From: Acanthosepion esculentum
Lineage: Eukaryota > Mollusca > Cephalopoda > Sepiida > Sepiidae
Reading direction: 5' to 3'
Assembly (NCBI GenBank): GCA_964036315.1
Contig: OZ038517.1
Coordinates: 53,378,288-53,442,287 of the forward strand
DNA: 64,000 nucleotides
In this document: one piece after another, positions 1 through 9,380 of the stretch
Layout: each line of letters starts with the position of its first letter
Position numbering within the stretch: the first letter of the stretch is position 1
The notes under the pieces: generated by a model
Told to the model about the DNA's origin: nothing
Databases searched by the model: none
The model's input: only the letters and a program-made list of their open reading frames with translations
Made by a program: the position numbers and the translations under genes

Positions 1-30
1 GTCTGTCTATGGATGACTACATAAATATAT

Positions 31-82
31 ATATATATATATATAATATTGCACATTAAGTCTTATCAGTGTCGAAAAAATG

Positions 83-124
<42 letters not shown>
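31..124. repeat. (TA)n microsatellites
   Basis: Two near-pure TA runs separated by a short unique piece. They flank the left side of the foldback element that follows. Comparable TA runs occur at about 553-586, 2457-2486, 9308-9375, 11227-11298, 12093-12150, 15080-15134, 15727-15776, 16048-16080, 41406-41506, 41532-41581, 42071-42126, 42573-42634, 42967-43016, 43305-43354, 49244-49353 and 53820-53886. Many of them abut transposon ends. Confidence 0.97.
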
Positions 125-128
<4 letters not shown>

Positions 129-226
129 AGCAAATATGTGGATGTAGATCCGATGGTATGATGAAAAATATGGAAAAGACAAAACAAAATCTGAATATGC
201 AAGTTTACTGTTTTAATGTTGTTTTA

Positions 227-275
227 CTGTCGACGTCAGACGTTTCGGTCTAGTAGACCATCTTCAGGACATGGT
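227..275 (-). ncRNA. Hammerhead-like ribozyme motif, type I layout
   Basis: Reading the - strand: TGTC (stem I), CTGAAGA core, one extra T, stem II GGTCT-ACT-AGACC, GAAA, stem III ACGT-CTG-ACGT, C17, then GACA closing stem I. This is the order of a type I hammerhead, with predicted cleavage after ACGTC. The extra base between A9 and stem II departs from the textbook core and may weaken or abolish activity. Assignment is by pattern only. Confidence 0.55.
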
Positions 276-438
276 TATTAGAAACATACTTAGAATTAGA
301 CGATATTTAAGTCAACATGAAAAGACGATAGACACAAGACTAATCAGAAACAGAACAACTGAAATTCTAAAGTCTTGTGTCTATCGTCTTTTCATGTTGA
401 CTTAAATATCGTCTAATCCTAAGTATGTTTCTAATAAC

Positions 439-485
439 CATGTCCTGAAGATGGTCTACTAGACCGAAACATCTGACGTCGACAG
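439..485 (+). ncRNA. Hammerhead-like ribozyme motif, mirror copy
   Basis: This is the right-arm counterpart of the motif at 227-275, read on the + strand: TGTC, CTGAAGA, T, stem II GGTCT/AGACC, GAAA, GACA. Stem III has one change (ACAT against ACGT), which leaves an A-C mismatch. It is probably weaker than the left-arm copy. Confidence 0.45.
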
Positions 486-548
486 TAAAACAACATTAAA
501 ACAGTAAACTTGCATATTCAGATTTTGTTTTGTCTTTTCCATATTTTT

Positions 549-589
<41 letters not shown>

Positions 590-599
590 AGAAAACTTA

Positions 600-960
600 C
601 ACCAGTGTTAATTGTGTATAAAAGGAAAAAAATAGAAGAAATATAAGCAGTAAATTGCAGATATCCCCTGAAGAGTGGACAGACAGGTCCACCTATGAAA
701 CTCTGCAGTCAGGATGCTGAAGGTAACATCAATCAACTAAGTGACAAACCTTTTACTTACATTAATTCTATTGTGCAGAAATTCTCCCAAAATGTTTCAG
801 TAATCACCGGTTTTCAACAGTTGCCTCATGTCTTTCTGAATTTACCGCTTCTTTACTGGCACTCTCTATAAATCATCAGCCTATCCGTGCCTTCCCATTC
901 AAACTCAGCCTTATTATGCCTCTGAGCTCTGATTACAGGCAGGTACTCTGAATACATCAT
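600..960. other. No gene seen; unassigned sequence
   Basis: Non-repetitive-looking sequence between the foldback element and a LINE remnant. It contains short stretches that could be exon-like, but every frame I tried is closed by stops or lacks a good splice acceptor. It may be old LINE sequence. Confidence 0.4.
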
Positions 961-1140
961 AAAAATTCACAAGGTAGAATTAGCAAATGCCAAACACTTC
1001 AAATACCTCTGCGTATAGATCAATTATAACAGATTTAGTATAGGAAAGGAAATTGAACACAGAATAAGCTGTGAAACCAGCTTCAATCTAGGTGTGCTTT
1101 AGACCACTCAGTCATGAAAGACTTCACAGCAAGGCAAGAT
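961..1140 (+). pseudogene. RTE-like LINE fragment
   Basis: The + strand translates to a stretch with AKHFKYLCV followed by a stop and KEIEHRIS, resembling the segment of RTE-type endonuclease/reverse transcriptases that follows the polymerase domain (FKYLG...EI..RI). It holds in-frame stops and is a short remnant. Its right side meets the Tc1 element. Confidence 0.5.
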
Positions 1141-1197
1141 TCAGTTGCCCATCTTAAGCAATGCACACCTATCATTAGGACCTTTCAAATATATATA

Positions 1198-2440
1198 CAC
1201 AGACATGACAGAATTGAATAGACGCTCACAGAAACCGTTTATTTGATTAAACAAGTAATTTATACAAATGAAGTAATTATAAATGGTCATAAATTTAATA
1301 ACTAATACTTGGTTGACATCCCTTTTGCTTTTTTTTAATGCAAGGACCCTTCTAGGCATGCGAGCGATGAGTTCACAAATATCATCTTGAGGGATTTCTT
1401 GCCATGTTTCACGCAATAATCCTAAAAGTTCGGGCTTAGAAGATGGCTTCCTGTTCTTTTTGCGAAGTTTTCGATCTAATATGACCAAAGGTGTTCAATA
1501 GGGTTAATATCCGGGGACTGACTTGGCCATGGAAGTTTATTGATCCCATTTTGTCTCAACCAATTTTGCGTTGCTTGAGCAGTGTGACATCGAGCTCCAT
1601 CTTCCATAAATAGGGAGTCAACTTTGCTCATTCTACTACTTGAGAATATTGGAAGGAGCCCTTTCTTTAATATAGAAACATATTTGGTTGAATTAATGTT
1701 TCCTTCATACTCCACAAGCTCTGAGCGACCATCACTCCAAATTGCACTCCATACCATTACTGAAAGGCCCCCATGTTTCACCGTTGGCTGCAGTCTTTTT
1801 AAATCAAATTCTTGACTACAGAGTCTCCATATTCATACTCTTCCACTGTTGGAAAATAATGCGAATCTTGAATCATCTGAGAAAATGACAGTGGTCCAAA
1901 AGGTTATGTCTCTCCACCATCTCATGAGCCCAATCCTTTTAGCGTTTGATATTGGCTGGACGGAGAAGTGGTTTCCTTCTCGCAGCTCTGCTATAGTAGC
2001 CCAGCTTGTGAAGATACCTGACAGCTGTTCTGGGACTGACATCAACTTGTGTTGCTATGTCAGAGGCCTTGCAACGTGGATCCTGTTCAACATTTCTTTC
2101 GACAAGACGCATGGTTCTTTCAGAGCACCCAGGGTGGCCTGGATGATGTTTTGTGCACTTCTTGCCCTCTCTGGTGAATTGTATGATCACTCTATTAACA
2201 GTAGAAAGGGGTATTGAAAGATTTTCAGATATTTTTCTTTGACTAAGACCACCTTCATGTTGGCCCACGATATGTCCTCGCTGAAATTCGGATAGGTCTG
2301 ATGCTCCTTTGGTTCGTGGCATGTTCCAGTATTGTTATCTGCAATTTTAATCAAATAATCTAAGTTAATTTATCTTGGTTATTAAAAAAAATCAGAAATA
2401 AAATTTATCTTGGTGTCTATTCAATTCTGTCATGTCTGTG
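1198..2440 (-). mobile_element. Tc1-like DNA transposon, nearly full length
   Basis: A 1243-bp element bounded by perfect inverted repeats at the two ends (CACAGACATGACAG... and its complement, identity continuing to about 1223 and from 2415) and flanked by TA on both sides, the Tc1/mariner target duplication. It encodes a transposase on the - strand, broken by two frameshifts and a stop. The intact ends suggest it could still be mobilised in trans, although its own enzyme is dead. Confidence 0.93.
1285..2322 (-). pseudogene. Tc1 transposase, frameshifted
   Basis: Cut-and-paste transposase of the IS630/Tc1/mariner superfamily. It starts at [16 protein letters not shown] (2322) with the paired-like helix-turn-helix ([19 protein letters not shown]). 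The DDE domain is split over frames: first aspartate in FSDDSRF, second in FMEDGARCHTA, and the glutamate in SPDINPIEHLW, spacing consistent with DD34E. The frame shifts near 1940-2000 and again near 1480, and a TGA interrupts at 1833-1835. The C-terminal part (LDRKLRKKNRK...) is in the first frame again. All three catalytic residues survive, but no continuous protein can be made. Confidence 0.93.
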
Positions 2441-2454
2441 TATATCAAAAATAC

Positions 2455-2493
<39 letters not shown>

Positions 2494-2507
2494 GTTTTTT
2501 TTTAAAG

Positions 2508-2995
2508 CTTTTCACCCCAAGCAAGGCTGGAAGCCACTAGCATGCAAGCGGTTACAGAAGGTTTGGAGGAAGAGCAGATAGGAGTGGTAAAGGAGAGGAT
2601 GTGGAGAAAGATAGTGGATCGATCAAGGCAAGGGAGTTACAGAAGATTTGGAGCGAGAGCAGATAGGAATGAAAGGGGAAAGGATGTGGAGAAGGGAAGT
2701 TGATAGATCAAGGCAACTGGAGATGTCGATTGACGTTACACTTAAATAGTTGGAGATTATATTTGTCAGGGAAACAGGAATAAGGAAGGGAGTTCCACAG
2801 GCGAGAGGTGCGAGATATATATATGGTTATTATTTTAGGAATGTCAAGGTTGGCATCTCCTGTCAGAACAGGGTTCAGTATTTGAGAAATAAAACTGTCT
2901 AGAAGGGGTGGATTATACAGACCCCCCCCCACCCCCCGACCTCCCAAAATAACAAAGATGAGTATATTAGTCTGAATAATCTTGTAAGACAAGTT
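2508..2995 (-). pseudogene. Jockey/CR1-like LINE 3' end
   Basis: The - strand encodes the typical extreme C-terminus of a non-LTR reverse transcriptase: SRTSRLWNSLPYSCFP, then DKYNLQLFKCNVNRHL and a stop near 2708. The rest, to 2508, is 3' untranslated sequence that recurs at 21390-21535, 31940-32229, 36290-36500, 46640-46830 and 56690-56900. It is 5'-truncated, as is usual for LINE insertions. Confidence 0.8.
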
Positions 2996-3055
2996 GTTCT
3001 TTCAAGGTTTTTTTGTTGCTTGAAATATTTTTTAATTTTCTCTTTTGTATTTTAG

Positions 3056-3126
3056 CAAATTGCATCAAGTGGACCATAATAAACCGTTATCAGTCCCAGT
3101 TGGGATGGACTCCCTAAAGATCATTG
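3056..3126 (+). CDS. Exon 1 (in window) of unrecognised host gene
   Basis: First visible coding exon of a spliced + strand gene. Acceptor TTTTGTATTTTAG precedes it and donor GTCAGT follows. It begins with the last base of a split codon, then reads KLHQVDHNKPLSVPVGMDSL and KII, and ends one base into the next codon, which the exon at 6060 completes as glycine. The exon is 71 bases and open in this frame only. I do not recognise the protein. Upstream exons, including the start codon, must lie left of the window or among the repeats at 1-3050. What supports it is the phase agreement with four further exons, not similarity to a known family. Confidence 0.75.
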
Positions 3127-3230
3127 GTCAGTATAATTCTTTTGAAGCATGATCATTTGTTTTTTTTAGCACGTAGAGTTCCCCCGTTGTGTCAAATTAG
3201 TGATAGCCAATAATGTATCCAAACGTCATA

Positions 3231-3400
3231 CAGTGTAACCCGGATATAAGAGAGTTGTCGTGACCGGAGAAGAAGTCTCTTATATCAGGGTTTCTTTTAT
3301 ATCCGGGTTACATTCTATTTTGTTTTATTAACACAGGCTCTAATTTGGGACCAGAGAAAATCTCTCTTATATCCGGGTCTCTTATATCCGGGTTATACTG
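3231..3400. mobile_element. MITE with CAGTGTAACCCGGATATAAG ends
   Basis: Non-coding element about 170 bp long with inverted ends CAGTGTAACCCGGATATAAG / its complement and TA at the left flank. CAGT termini with TA targets fit pogo/Tigger-type elements. Related copies lie at 31753-32305, 32721-32805 and 60905-61087. The arms can form a long hairpin. Confidence 0.85.
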
Positions 3401-3484
3401 TTTAAACAAATTACAATGACATCAAAAATTATTATGGAAATGATCAAAACCAGAAAATGAAAAAAACTGACAATAATTCTAAAG

Positions 3485-3850
3485 CAGGCCATATCATGTT
3501 GAAACGCCGGTTCCTGTACAAAGTTAAGCTATGTCAAGTCTGGTCAGTACCTAAATGGGTGACTGCTTCAGAATACCAGGTGCTGTAAGCTTGGATGTGT
3601 AGGTGATGTAATAGCTTGGAATTGTTAACTTGATAGTCAAGTTCCAATTCCAGTTGTGTTTGTTATATTGACTTACATGCAAATACTCTTGGGAAAGGCA
3701 TGAATCCACCACTTCTCCCCCAAGTTATGGGTTAATTAGTAGGACTTGTATCAGAATATCATTATTATCTCCAAAAGATTCTTACAATCTAAAAATATTT
3801 TCTGGCTTTAAGTAACCTGCAGAAGGTTGATAAGCCATAAAAAAACAAAT
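3485..3850 (+). mobile_element. Compound SINE: 5S rRNA head plus tRNA-like segment, copy A
   Basis: The first ~108 bases follow 5S rRNA (GGCCATATCATGTTGAAAC, AAAGTTAAGC, GTCTGGTCAGTACC, ATGGGTGACTGCTT, ACCAGGTGCTGTAAGC). A tRNA-like piece with an A-box region (GGTGATGTAATAG) and a B-box-like AGTTCCAATTCC follows, then a shared tail with CTCCCCCAAGTTATGGGTTA and TCTTACAATCTAAAAATA. Other copies are at 6265-6614, 29913-30225 and 51629-51850. Confidence 0.85.
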
Positions 3851-4009
3851 CAATCAATTTTGCTTTAGTCATCATTACAAAATGACATAAACATTTGTCC
3901 ATAAGCTGACCAATTTTTTTTTTATTGCATATTCATTTGCTATGATCAGTTTAGACTCTTAAGATACCAATAATTTCTACATATGTCTGTTTTTTTTAAT
4001 GCTATATCT

Positions 4010-4215
4010 CTTCAGGCAGTTATGACTCTTCACAGCTTGCCTCTTTTTACTATATGGGAATTGCCATGGCTTCTTGAGAAAGATAGTGGAGTGGTTTCCC
4101 ATTGCCTTCTCCACAATTTGAATTCGGAGCAGTCCTTTTCCGAGACTGGCTGCCGGCCAAGACTAAAGAACACAGTCCAACCTGCTATTTAACCCATAGT
4201 TGGGTGTTTATGATA
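4010..4215 (-). mobile_element. SINE body fragment, reverse orientation
   Basis: Matches in reverse the SINE body also seen at 14225-14640 (AACCCATAGTTGGG end, CAGTCCAACCTGCTATTTA, GTTTCCCATTGCCTTCTCC). No promoter boxes remain in this piece. Confidence 0.55.
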
Positions 4216-4269
4216 ACTTAATTTAGAATTCATTACTTGTTGTCTTCAAAGACAAAAAAATTTATAAGT

Positions 4270-4518
4270 CTACAATTCGTCCATACTTTGGATACTGCTA
4301 CCACATATGGTCTATGTATTTAGAGATTCTTGATAAAATACAAAGAAGAATCTGCAATGTTGTTGGTCCTGACCTGACATCTCGGCTTCAGTTACTTTCC
4401 CACCACTGTAACATAACCTCACTGTGCCTTTTCTATAAATATTTTCATAGTAACTGTTCTGATACCTAGTCTTTATAAACTTAAGTACCTGGTACTTGGA
4501 CGTTATGAATTTAAGTGC
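4270..4518 (+). pseudogene. Jockey/CR1-like LINE C-terminal fragment
   Basis: Translates on the + strand to STIRPYFGYCYHIW, LDKIQRRICNVVGPDL and SHHCNITSLCLFYKYFHSN, the conserved tail region of jockey/CR1-type reverse transcriptases (family form: TIRP..EYC.HIW...LD..QRR). It is truncated at both ends and interrupted by the SINE that follows. Parallel copies are at 8620-8730 and 25850-26390. Confidence 0.8.
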
Positions 4519-4790
4519 AGTACTAGATTGGCAGCAAGGTGTAACGGATATTGGCTCAGAGAGCCAATATCAGAGAGCCGAGTTTGTGATTCCATCTCTC
4601 ATCCCCCAGCTATGGGTTAAATAGCAGGACAGACTGGGTTCTATAGCCTTGGTTGGCTACCAGTCTACTGTAGAAAGAAATGACAACCTACTGCAATGAA
4701 ATCTTCTGCCTAGTTTGTCATGGATTGGAAGAGACGATTGCCCAAGCATGTATCACGTATGACACTCAACTGACGAGGTTGGCGGCAAAG
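4519..4790 (+). mobile_element. tRNA-derived SINE
   Basis: tRNA-like head (GGTGTAACGGATATTGG... GAGCCGAGTTTGTGATTCC) followed by the body with CCCCAGCTATGGGTTAAATA, GGACAGACTGGGTTCTATAG, CTTGGTTGGC and GATTGCCCAAGCATGTA. The same body, better preserved, is at 30720-31005. It sits between two pieces of LINE tail. Confidence 0.7.
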
Positions 4791-5395
4791 TCCCCTCATT
4801 TTATACTTGAAATCGCTAGATGTAACCATAAGTTCTCAGCTAGCAGTTTCTTCTCTTGCACTTTTTGCCTGTAGAACTCTCTTGCAGCTTCTTGCTTTCT
4901 ATTCAAGTTTGATCTTCAAAAAGTTGAATGCAATATTAATCGTTATCTACTGTCTTTTTAATTTCTCTTCTTTTATTGTTCTCACTCTGTAATAGTGTTT
5001 TTTTCCTTCTCATATTCTCTCAGAACTAACTTAACAGATTCTTTTCTCTCACTTCTTGCTTGCCGAACTCTCTTCTGGCTCCATGCTTTCCAGCCAAATT
5101 TGATCTTCAAAGGATTAAATGCAATGTCAATCATTATCTACTGTCTTCTTGATTACTCTGCTATTGTTCTCGCTCCTTAATAATGTTTCTGTTTTTTCTT
5201 ATTCTTTTACATTTGTGTCTTAGTGGCTTTACTGCCTTGCATGGAGTGAAATGATTAAAGTGTTGAAATGGCTAGATGTAGCTGTAAGTTCTAAGCTAAC
5301 AGTTTCTTCTCTTGCACTTCTCGCAGGAGGAACTCTCTTCTGGCTTCTTGCTTCCCAGTCAACTTTGATTTTCAAAGCCAAAAAATTTGCATAGA
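4791..5395 (+). repeat. Tandem copies of a LINE 3' tail
   Basis: The same ~200-bp LINE end occurs three times in a row, starting near 4800, 5035 and 5270: AACCATAAGTTCTCAGCTA, CAGTTTCTTCTCTTGCACTT, GCTTTCTA/CCAGCCAA, TTTGATCTTCAAA, ATTATCTACTGTCTT, TTATTGTTCTC. Another copy is at 5600-5935. The coding part equals the last residues of the LINE (ACRTLF...LIFKGLNA). Confidence 0.75.
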
Positions 5396-5599
5396 TAATT
5401 TTCCTAAATTTTAAAGTTTATTGGATAGTTAAAAAAAATGATATAAAAAGGTGTTTACGTTGTTAACGTCAAATCATTTTTATAGTTATGTGCTCTCTAA
5501 TTAAAAAATGCCAAACATTAAGCTATTGATATCGTCTCATAACACCACATAAAAACATCTACCGCCATGCTTAAATGCATTTTTGCAATATTTTAAACT

Positions 5600-5935
5600 A
5601 AAAGTCACTAAGCCATAAGTTCTATGCTAACAGTTTCTTTTCTTGCACTTGTCACTTTTGGAACTCCCTTCCAGCTCCATGCTTTTCAGCCAACTTTGAT
5701 CTTTGAATTTAAAAATTTAAAATTTAAATTTAAATTTAAAAATTTAAATGTAGTGTCAATCATTATCTTCTGTCTTCTTAATTCCTGTTTATTTATTGTT
5801 CTCGCCCCTTAATAATGTTTATTTTTTTCTTTTTCCCATATTCTCTCACACTCAGTAGGACAGGTTGGATCCTATAGCCTTGTTTCTTAGTAGCTTTATT
5901 GCCTTGTTTGGAGTGAAATGATTAAAAAAACAAAA
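5600..5935 (+). repeat. LINE 3' tail copy with AAATTT expansion
   Basis: Fourth copy of the LINE tail seen at 4800-5395. At 5705-5750 it contains a local expansion of AAATTTAAA units not present in the other copies. It ends at GGAGTGAAATGATTAAA, the usual 3' terminus of this LINE family here. Confidence 0.7.
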
Positions 5936-6059
5936 AAAGACATTTATTTTCAATGATGCTGCTTCATGTTGGCTTGAAACCTGTCTGTCAAACATATTCT
6001 ATTTTCTGTAGATAAAAACTGTGATTTAAATTTTGATCTTTATTTCATATTTTGGACAG

Positions 6060-6105
6060 GTGACCTCAAAGTGGAAGAACGGCAAATTAAGGCATTAGAA
6101 AACAA
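6060..6105 (+). CDS. Exon 2 (in window) of unrecognised host gene
   Basis: Acceptor TTTTGGACAG and strong donor GTAAGT bound 46 bases. It starts in phase 1, completing the split glycine of the preceding exon, reads DLKVEERQIKALEN, and ends two bases into a codon (AA) that the first base of the exon at 19034 completes as lysine. The charged heptad-like pattern suggests a helix. The intron before it holds 5S and tRNA SINEs and LINE tails; the intron after it is about 13 kb of repeats. Confidence 0.8.
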
Positions 6106-6264
6106 GTAAGTCATAAACTTGGCTATCCTTCAAATAATTCAACACTAATTCAACTTTTATCATTTTACAAGTGGGGGTCCTGTTCATAATATAAATGCAG
6201 TGTCAAATCGATCCCTGACTTCTTAAAGAGTACTTTGTTTTATTTACAAACTGTGCAGACTTCT

Positions 6265-6614
6265 GGCCATATCACGTTGAAACACTGATTCCCATACTAT
6301 CACCAAAGTTAAGCAACATCGAGTCTGGTCAATACCTAGATGGGTGAGTACTTTGGAATACCAAGTGCTGTAAGCTTGAATGTGCAGGTGGTGTAGTGGA
6401 TAATGGCTCACAATTGTTAATCAAAGAGCCGAGTTCCAATTCCACTTGGGTTTGTTATAGTCACTTATGGGCTAATACGCTTGAGAAAGGTATAAGTCCA
6501 CCTCTTCAACACAAAATATGGGTTAATGAGTAAGAATTGTATCACTAAACCATTATTATCTCAAAAAAAATTGTTACAATCTAAAAATACTTTCTGACTT
6601 TAAGTATGCTGCAG
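6265..6614 (+). mobile_element. Compound 5S-tRNA SINE, copy B (best preserved)
   Basis: 5S-like head from GGCCATATCACGTTGAAAC through AAAGTTAAGCAACATCGAG, GTCTGGTCAATACCTAGATG, GGTGAGTACT and ACCAAGTGCTGTAAGC. It is followed by a tRNA-like unit with A box TGGTGTAGTGGATAATGG and B box GAGTTCCAATTCC, then a tail with ATGGGTTAATGAGT. Two pol III promoter modules of different origin are joined in one element. Confidence 0.87.
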
Positions 6615-7510
6615 GATCAGTTTATATATTGATTATAATACAGAATTGATCTCCCACTTTATATCCATATTATAATTTCTTGTTTATCAAATTCTGATTA
6701 GGTTTGAATACATCTCTTCTCCCCCCAGCTATGGGTTAATTAGTAAATGTATCACTAAACCATTATTATCTCAAAAAAAATTCTTACAATCTAAAAATAG
6801 TATCTGGCTTTAACTAACCTCCAAAGGGTTGATAAGCTGTAAAAAAATGAATCAATCAAATACTAATGAGCTACACTGACATATCGTTTAGATTTGTTTG
6901 AATTCTCTAGAATATAAATGTATAGAAACTGTCGTGGTCACAAAGTGAGGGATCAGTTTATATATTGATTATAATATAGAATTGATCTCCCACTTTATAT
7001 CCATATTATAATTTCTTGTTTATCAAATTCTGATTAGGTTTGAATACACCTCTTCTCCCCCCAGCTATGGGTTAATTAGTAAATGTATCACTAAACCATT
7101 ATTATCTCAAAAAAAATTCTTACAATCTAAAAATAGTATCTGGCTTTAACTAACCTCCAAAGGGTTGATAAGCTGTAAAAAAATGAATCAATCAAATACT
7201 AATGAGCTACACTGACATATCGTTTAGATTTGTTTGAATTCTCTAGAATATAAATGTATAGAAACTGTCGTGGTCACAAAGTGAGGGATATGTTTATATA
7301 TTGATTATAATACAGAATTGATCCCCCACTTTATATCCACATTATAATTTCTTGTTTATCATATTCTGATTAGGCTATGGGTTAATTAGTAAGACTTGTG
7401 TCACTAAATCATTATTTAAAAAAAAGATTCTTACAGTCTCTAAAATATTTTCTGTCTTTAATAAATAACCTGCGAAGGATGGGTAAGCCCTAAAAAATGC
7501 ATCAGTCAAT
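6615..7510 (+). repeat. 336-bp tandem repeat, 2.6 copies
   Basis: Units start at 6615, 6951 and 7287, spaced exactly 336 bases. The first two are almost identical; the third is diverged and shortened. Each unit opens with a hairpin (GGGATCAGTTTA ... AATTGATCTCCCAC), then has SINE-tail sequence (CCCCCCAGCTATGGGTTAAT, TTCTTACAATCTAAAAATA) and ends CACAAAGTGAG. A related array is at 44100-44720. Confidence 0.93.
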
Positions 7511-7928
7511 CAAAAAACAAACTTTGCAAACTACTAATGATTTCCTTTTCTCTATTCTTTACGGTACGCACCTATCAAGGACATAAGCACAGTTTCAAAT
7601 ATGATAATTGTAAATAAAAACAAAGTGCAGTTAACTTCTTAAGAAGTCAGGGATACGTTTGATACTGTATTTACATTACAAACAGGACACCCACTTGTAA
7701 AATCACAGAAAAATAATCAATATTTTTTTGATTCTGACAAATGTCTTTCATAAAGGAAGGCCTAATGAATGCTGATCTACAGAAATTGTAAAAAAGAAAG
7801 AAATTCCTCCCTGTTTTGTTTTGGTTTTTTTACAAGTGGACCAGTGGTCAACTTAAGTAATGCCAGTAATTGATTAAGACTTTTTTTTATTCTATTTACT
7901 GAATTTCAGTTTTTTTCATCTGCAATTA

Positions 7929-8556
7929 CCGTATTTGACGGCATATAAAGTGCACTCTTTTTACTAAAAATATCTTTTAAAATTCCTCTGCGTCTATGCC
8001 ATATGTAGGTTTAAAACTTGCGATAGTTGTTCGAAATTAGCTACCTAGCAACTTCTATTAGCTCAGACTTAAACATGAAAGAGCAATGGAACATGTGGAT
8101 GGCAATGCCTGATCACGACATTACACTTACAGAAAGAATTTAAAAAAACCAGCATTGCACAAGTCTGCGAATGGGTGAAGCAAGCTTGGGACAATATTAG
8201 ACCAGAAATTGTTGTGAAATCTTTTAAAAATTCTGCCATTAGCAATGCTCTCAATGGAACGGAAGATGAATAAAATTTTAATGGTAACTGTACCGTTTTG
8301 CCCAATTGTAATAATTCCTTGATTTTTATTTTGTTTTCTTAGCTTTGGATATAATAAAGGTTTTATAAGCCGTGTTCTTTTTTCCTATTATTTTTTGTTT
8401 AATTTTAATCATGGCTTGTTTAACCAAAATAATGCCTCATAAATATAGCTTAGGCTGTACCATTTACTAATAATTTTACTAATTTTACTAACTACTAATT
8501 TTTTCCTGATTTTCCCTGCTGAAATTGGGGTGTGTCTTATATGCTGTCAAATACAG
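7929..8556 (+). mobile_element. Tigger/pogo-like element, copy 1
   Basis: 628-bp element with inverted ends CCGTATTTGACGGCATATAA / its complement (ATGCTGTCAAATACAG) and TA on both sides. It keeps only the C-terminal end of a pogo-type transposase. A sister of almost the same length and layout is at 40444-41075, so this is a defined non-autonomous subfamily rather than a random deletion. Confidence 0.87.
8074..8272 (+). pseudogene. pogo/Tigger transposase C-terminal remnant
   Basis: Reads KEQWNMWMAMPDHDITLT, then after a frameshift SIAQVCEWVKQAWDNI and PEIVVKSFKNSAISNAL followed by NGTEDE and a stop. This matches the conserved end of pogo/Tigger DDE transposases (IaqV..WV..AW..I....I..SFk.cgIsnaldG.ED). 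The catalytic DDE core is absent. It sits inside the element spanning 7929-8556. Confidence 0.88.
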
Positions 8557-8559
8557 TAA

Positions 8560-8990
8560 ATAAGAATGTCACATCTACTAATTTTAAAGGGATCATTTTG
8601 GTATGTACCTGTTTTCTATTTCTGCAATGATATTGGTCCTGACCTGGCATCTCAGCTTCAATCACTTTCCCACCACTGTAATGTCGCTTCCCTGTGCCTT
8701 TTCTATAAATATTTTCATGGCAAATGTTTTAATGAACTCTGTCGTACATATGGTAACTAGTTTGGACTACATATAGACTTTGAGGTATTATGGCAGCTGT
8801 AATAAGAATGGTAAATGAATTGTTTTGGTGTCAGGAATAAGGTGTCAGTAATTGTGGCTATCTAAGTTTAAGATAAGACAGGCTGAAGACTAGCCTTCCC
8901 TTATCCCCCCTTTTGGCCTTGTGCTACATTTTTGTATTACTCAAAATAAATATTACTCTCCTCTATGGTAGATAGACTCTATGAATTTAA
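8560..8990 (+). pseudogene. LINE C-terminal fragment and 3' end
   Basis: Contains CNDIGPDLASQLQSLSHHCN and VASLCLFYKYFHGKC, the jockey/CR1-like LINE tail, followed by a 3' untranslated end with CCCTTTTGGCC, TTGTGCTACATTTT and AATAAATATTACTC. Comparable 3' ends are at 38460-38540 (+) and 57060-57090 (-). Confidence 0.7.
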
Positions 8991-9019
8991 GCACAGTAAT
9001 AGATTTGTCAGCAAATCAT

Positions 9020-9294
9020 TTTATGGTTTAAATGGGGAGATGTAACTAAGTTCTATGCTAACAGTTTCTTCTCTTGTACTTCTTACTTGTGGAACTCTCT
9101 CCTGGCTTCTTGCTTTCCAGCCAACTTTGATCTTCAAAAATTTAAATACAATCTTTATCTTCTGTCCTCTTAAATAGTGTTCTTTTATTGTTCTCATTCC
9201 TTAACAATATCTTTCTTATATTCTTTCCCACCAAATTAAACCCTGAGTATTAGTGGCTCTGTTGATTTGCTTGGGGTGAAATAATTATATACAT

Positions 9295-9295
<1 letters not shown>
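9020..9295 (+). repeat. LINE 3' tail copy ending in (TA)n
   Basis: Another copy of the tail described at 4791-5395 (ACAGTTTCTTCTCTTGTACT, CCAACTTTGATCTTCAAA, GGGGTGAAATAATTATAT), running into a TA microsatellite from about 9308. Confidence 0.7.

Positions 9296-9375
<80 letters not shown>

Positions 9376-9380
<5 letters not shown>

Larger units (their letters stand above)
158..553. repeat. Foldback element, copy 1, with paired hammerhead-like motifs
   Basis: The left arm (about 158-342) is the near-perfect reverse complement of the right arm (about 370-553), with a loop of roughly 27 bases. Both ends run into (TA)n. A second copy of the same element lies at 42162-42572, and both copies share the left flank with TGTAAGCAAATRTGTGGATG. 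There is no reading frame of note. Each arm carries one hammerhead-like motif, so the element can present the motif on either strand. Confidence 0.93.

Noticed and set aside
600..740. Additional upstream exon of the + strand gene (near ATATCCCCTGAAGAG)
   Set aside because: Acceptor lacks a pyrimidine tract and the frame needed to join the exon at 3056 has a stop just before the donor-like GTAACA.
8069..8305. 78-codon - strand frame, with relative at 40576-40935
   Set aside because: Antisense of the pogo transposase remnant, which reads meaningfully on the + strand.
8740..8990. Solo LTR
   Set aside because: The TTGTGCTACA...AATAAATATTACT end follows a LINE C-terminus in the same orientation and recurs as a LINE 3' end; no terminal TG..CA or target duplication.
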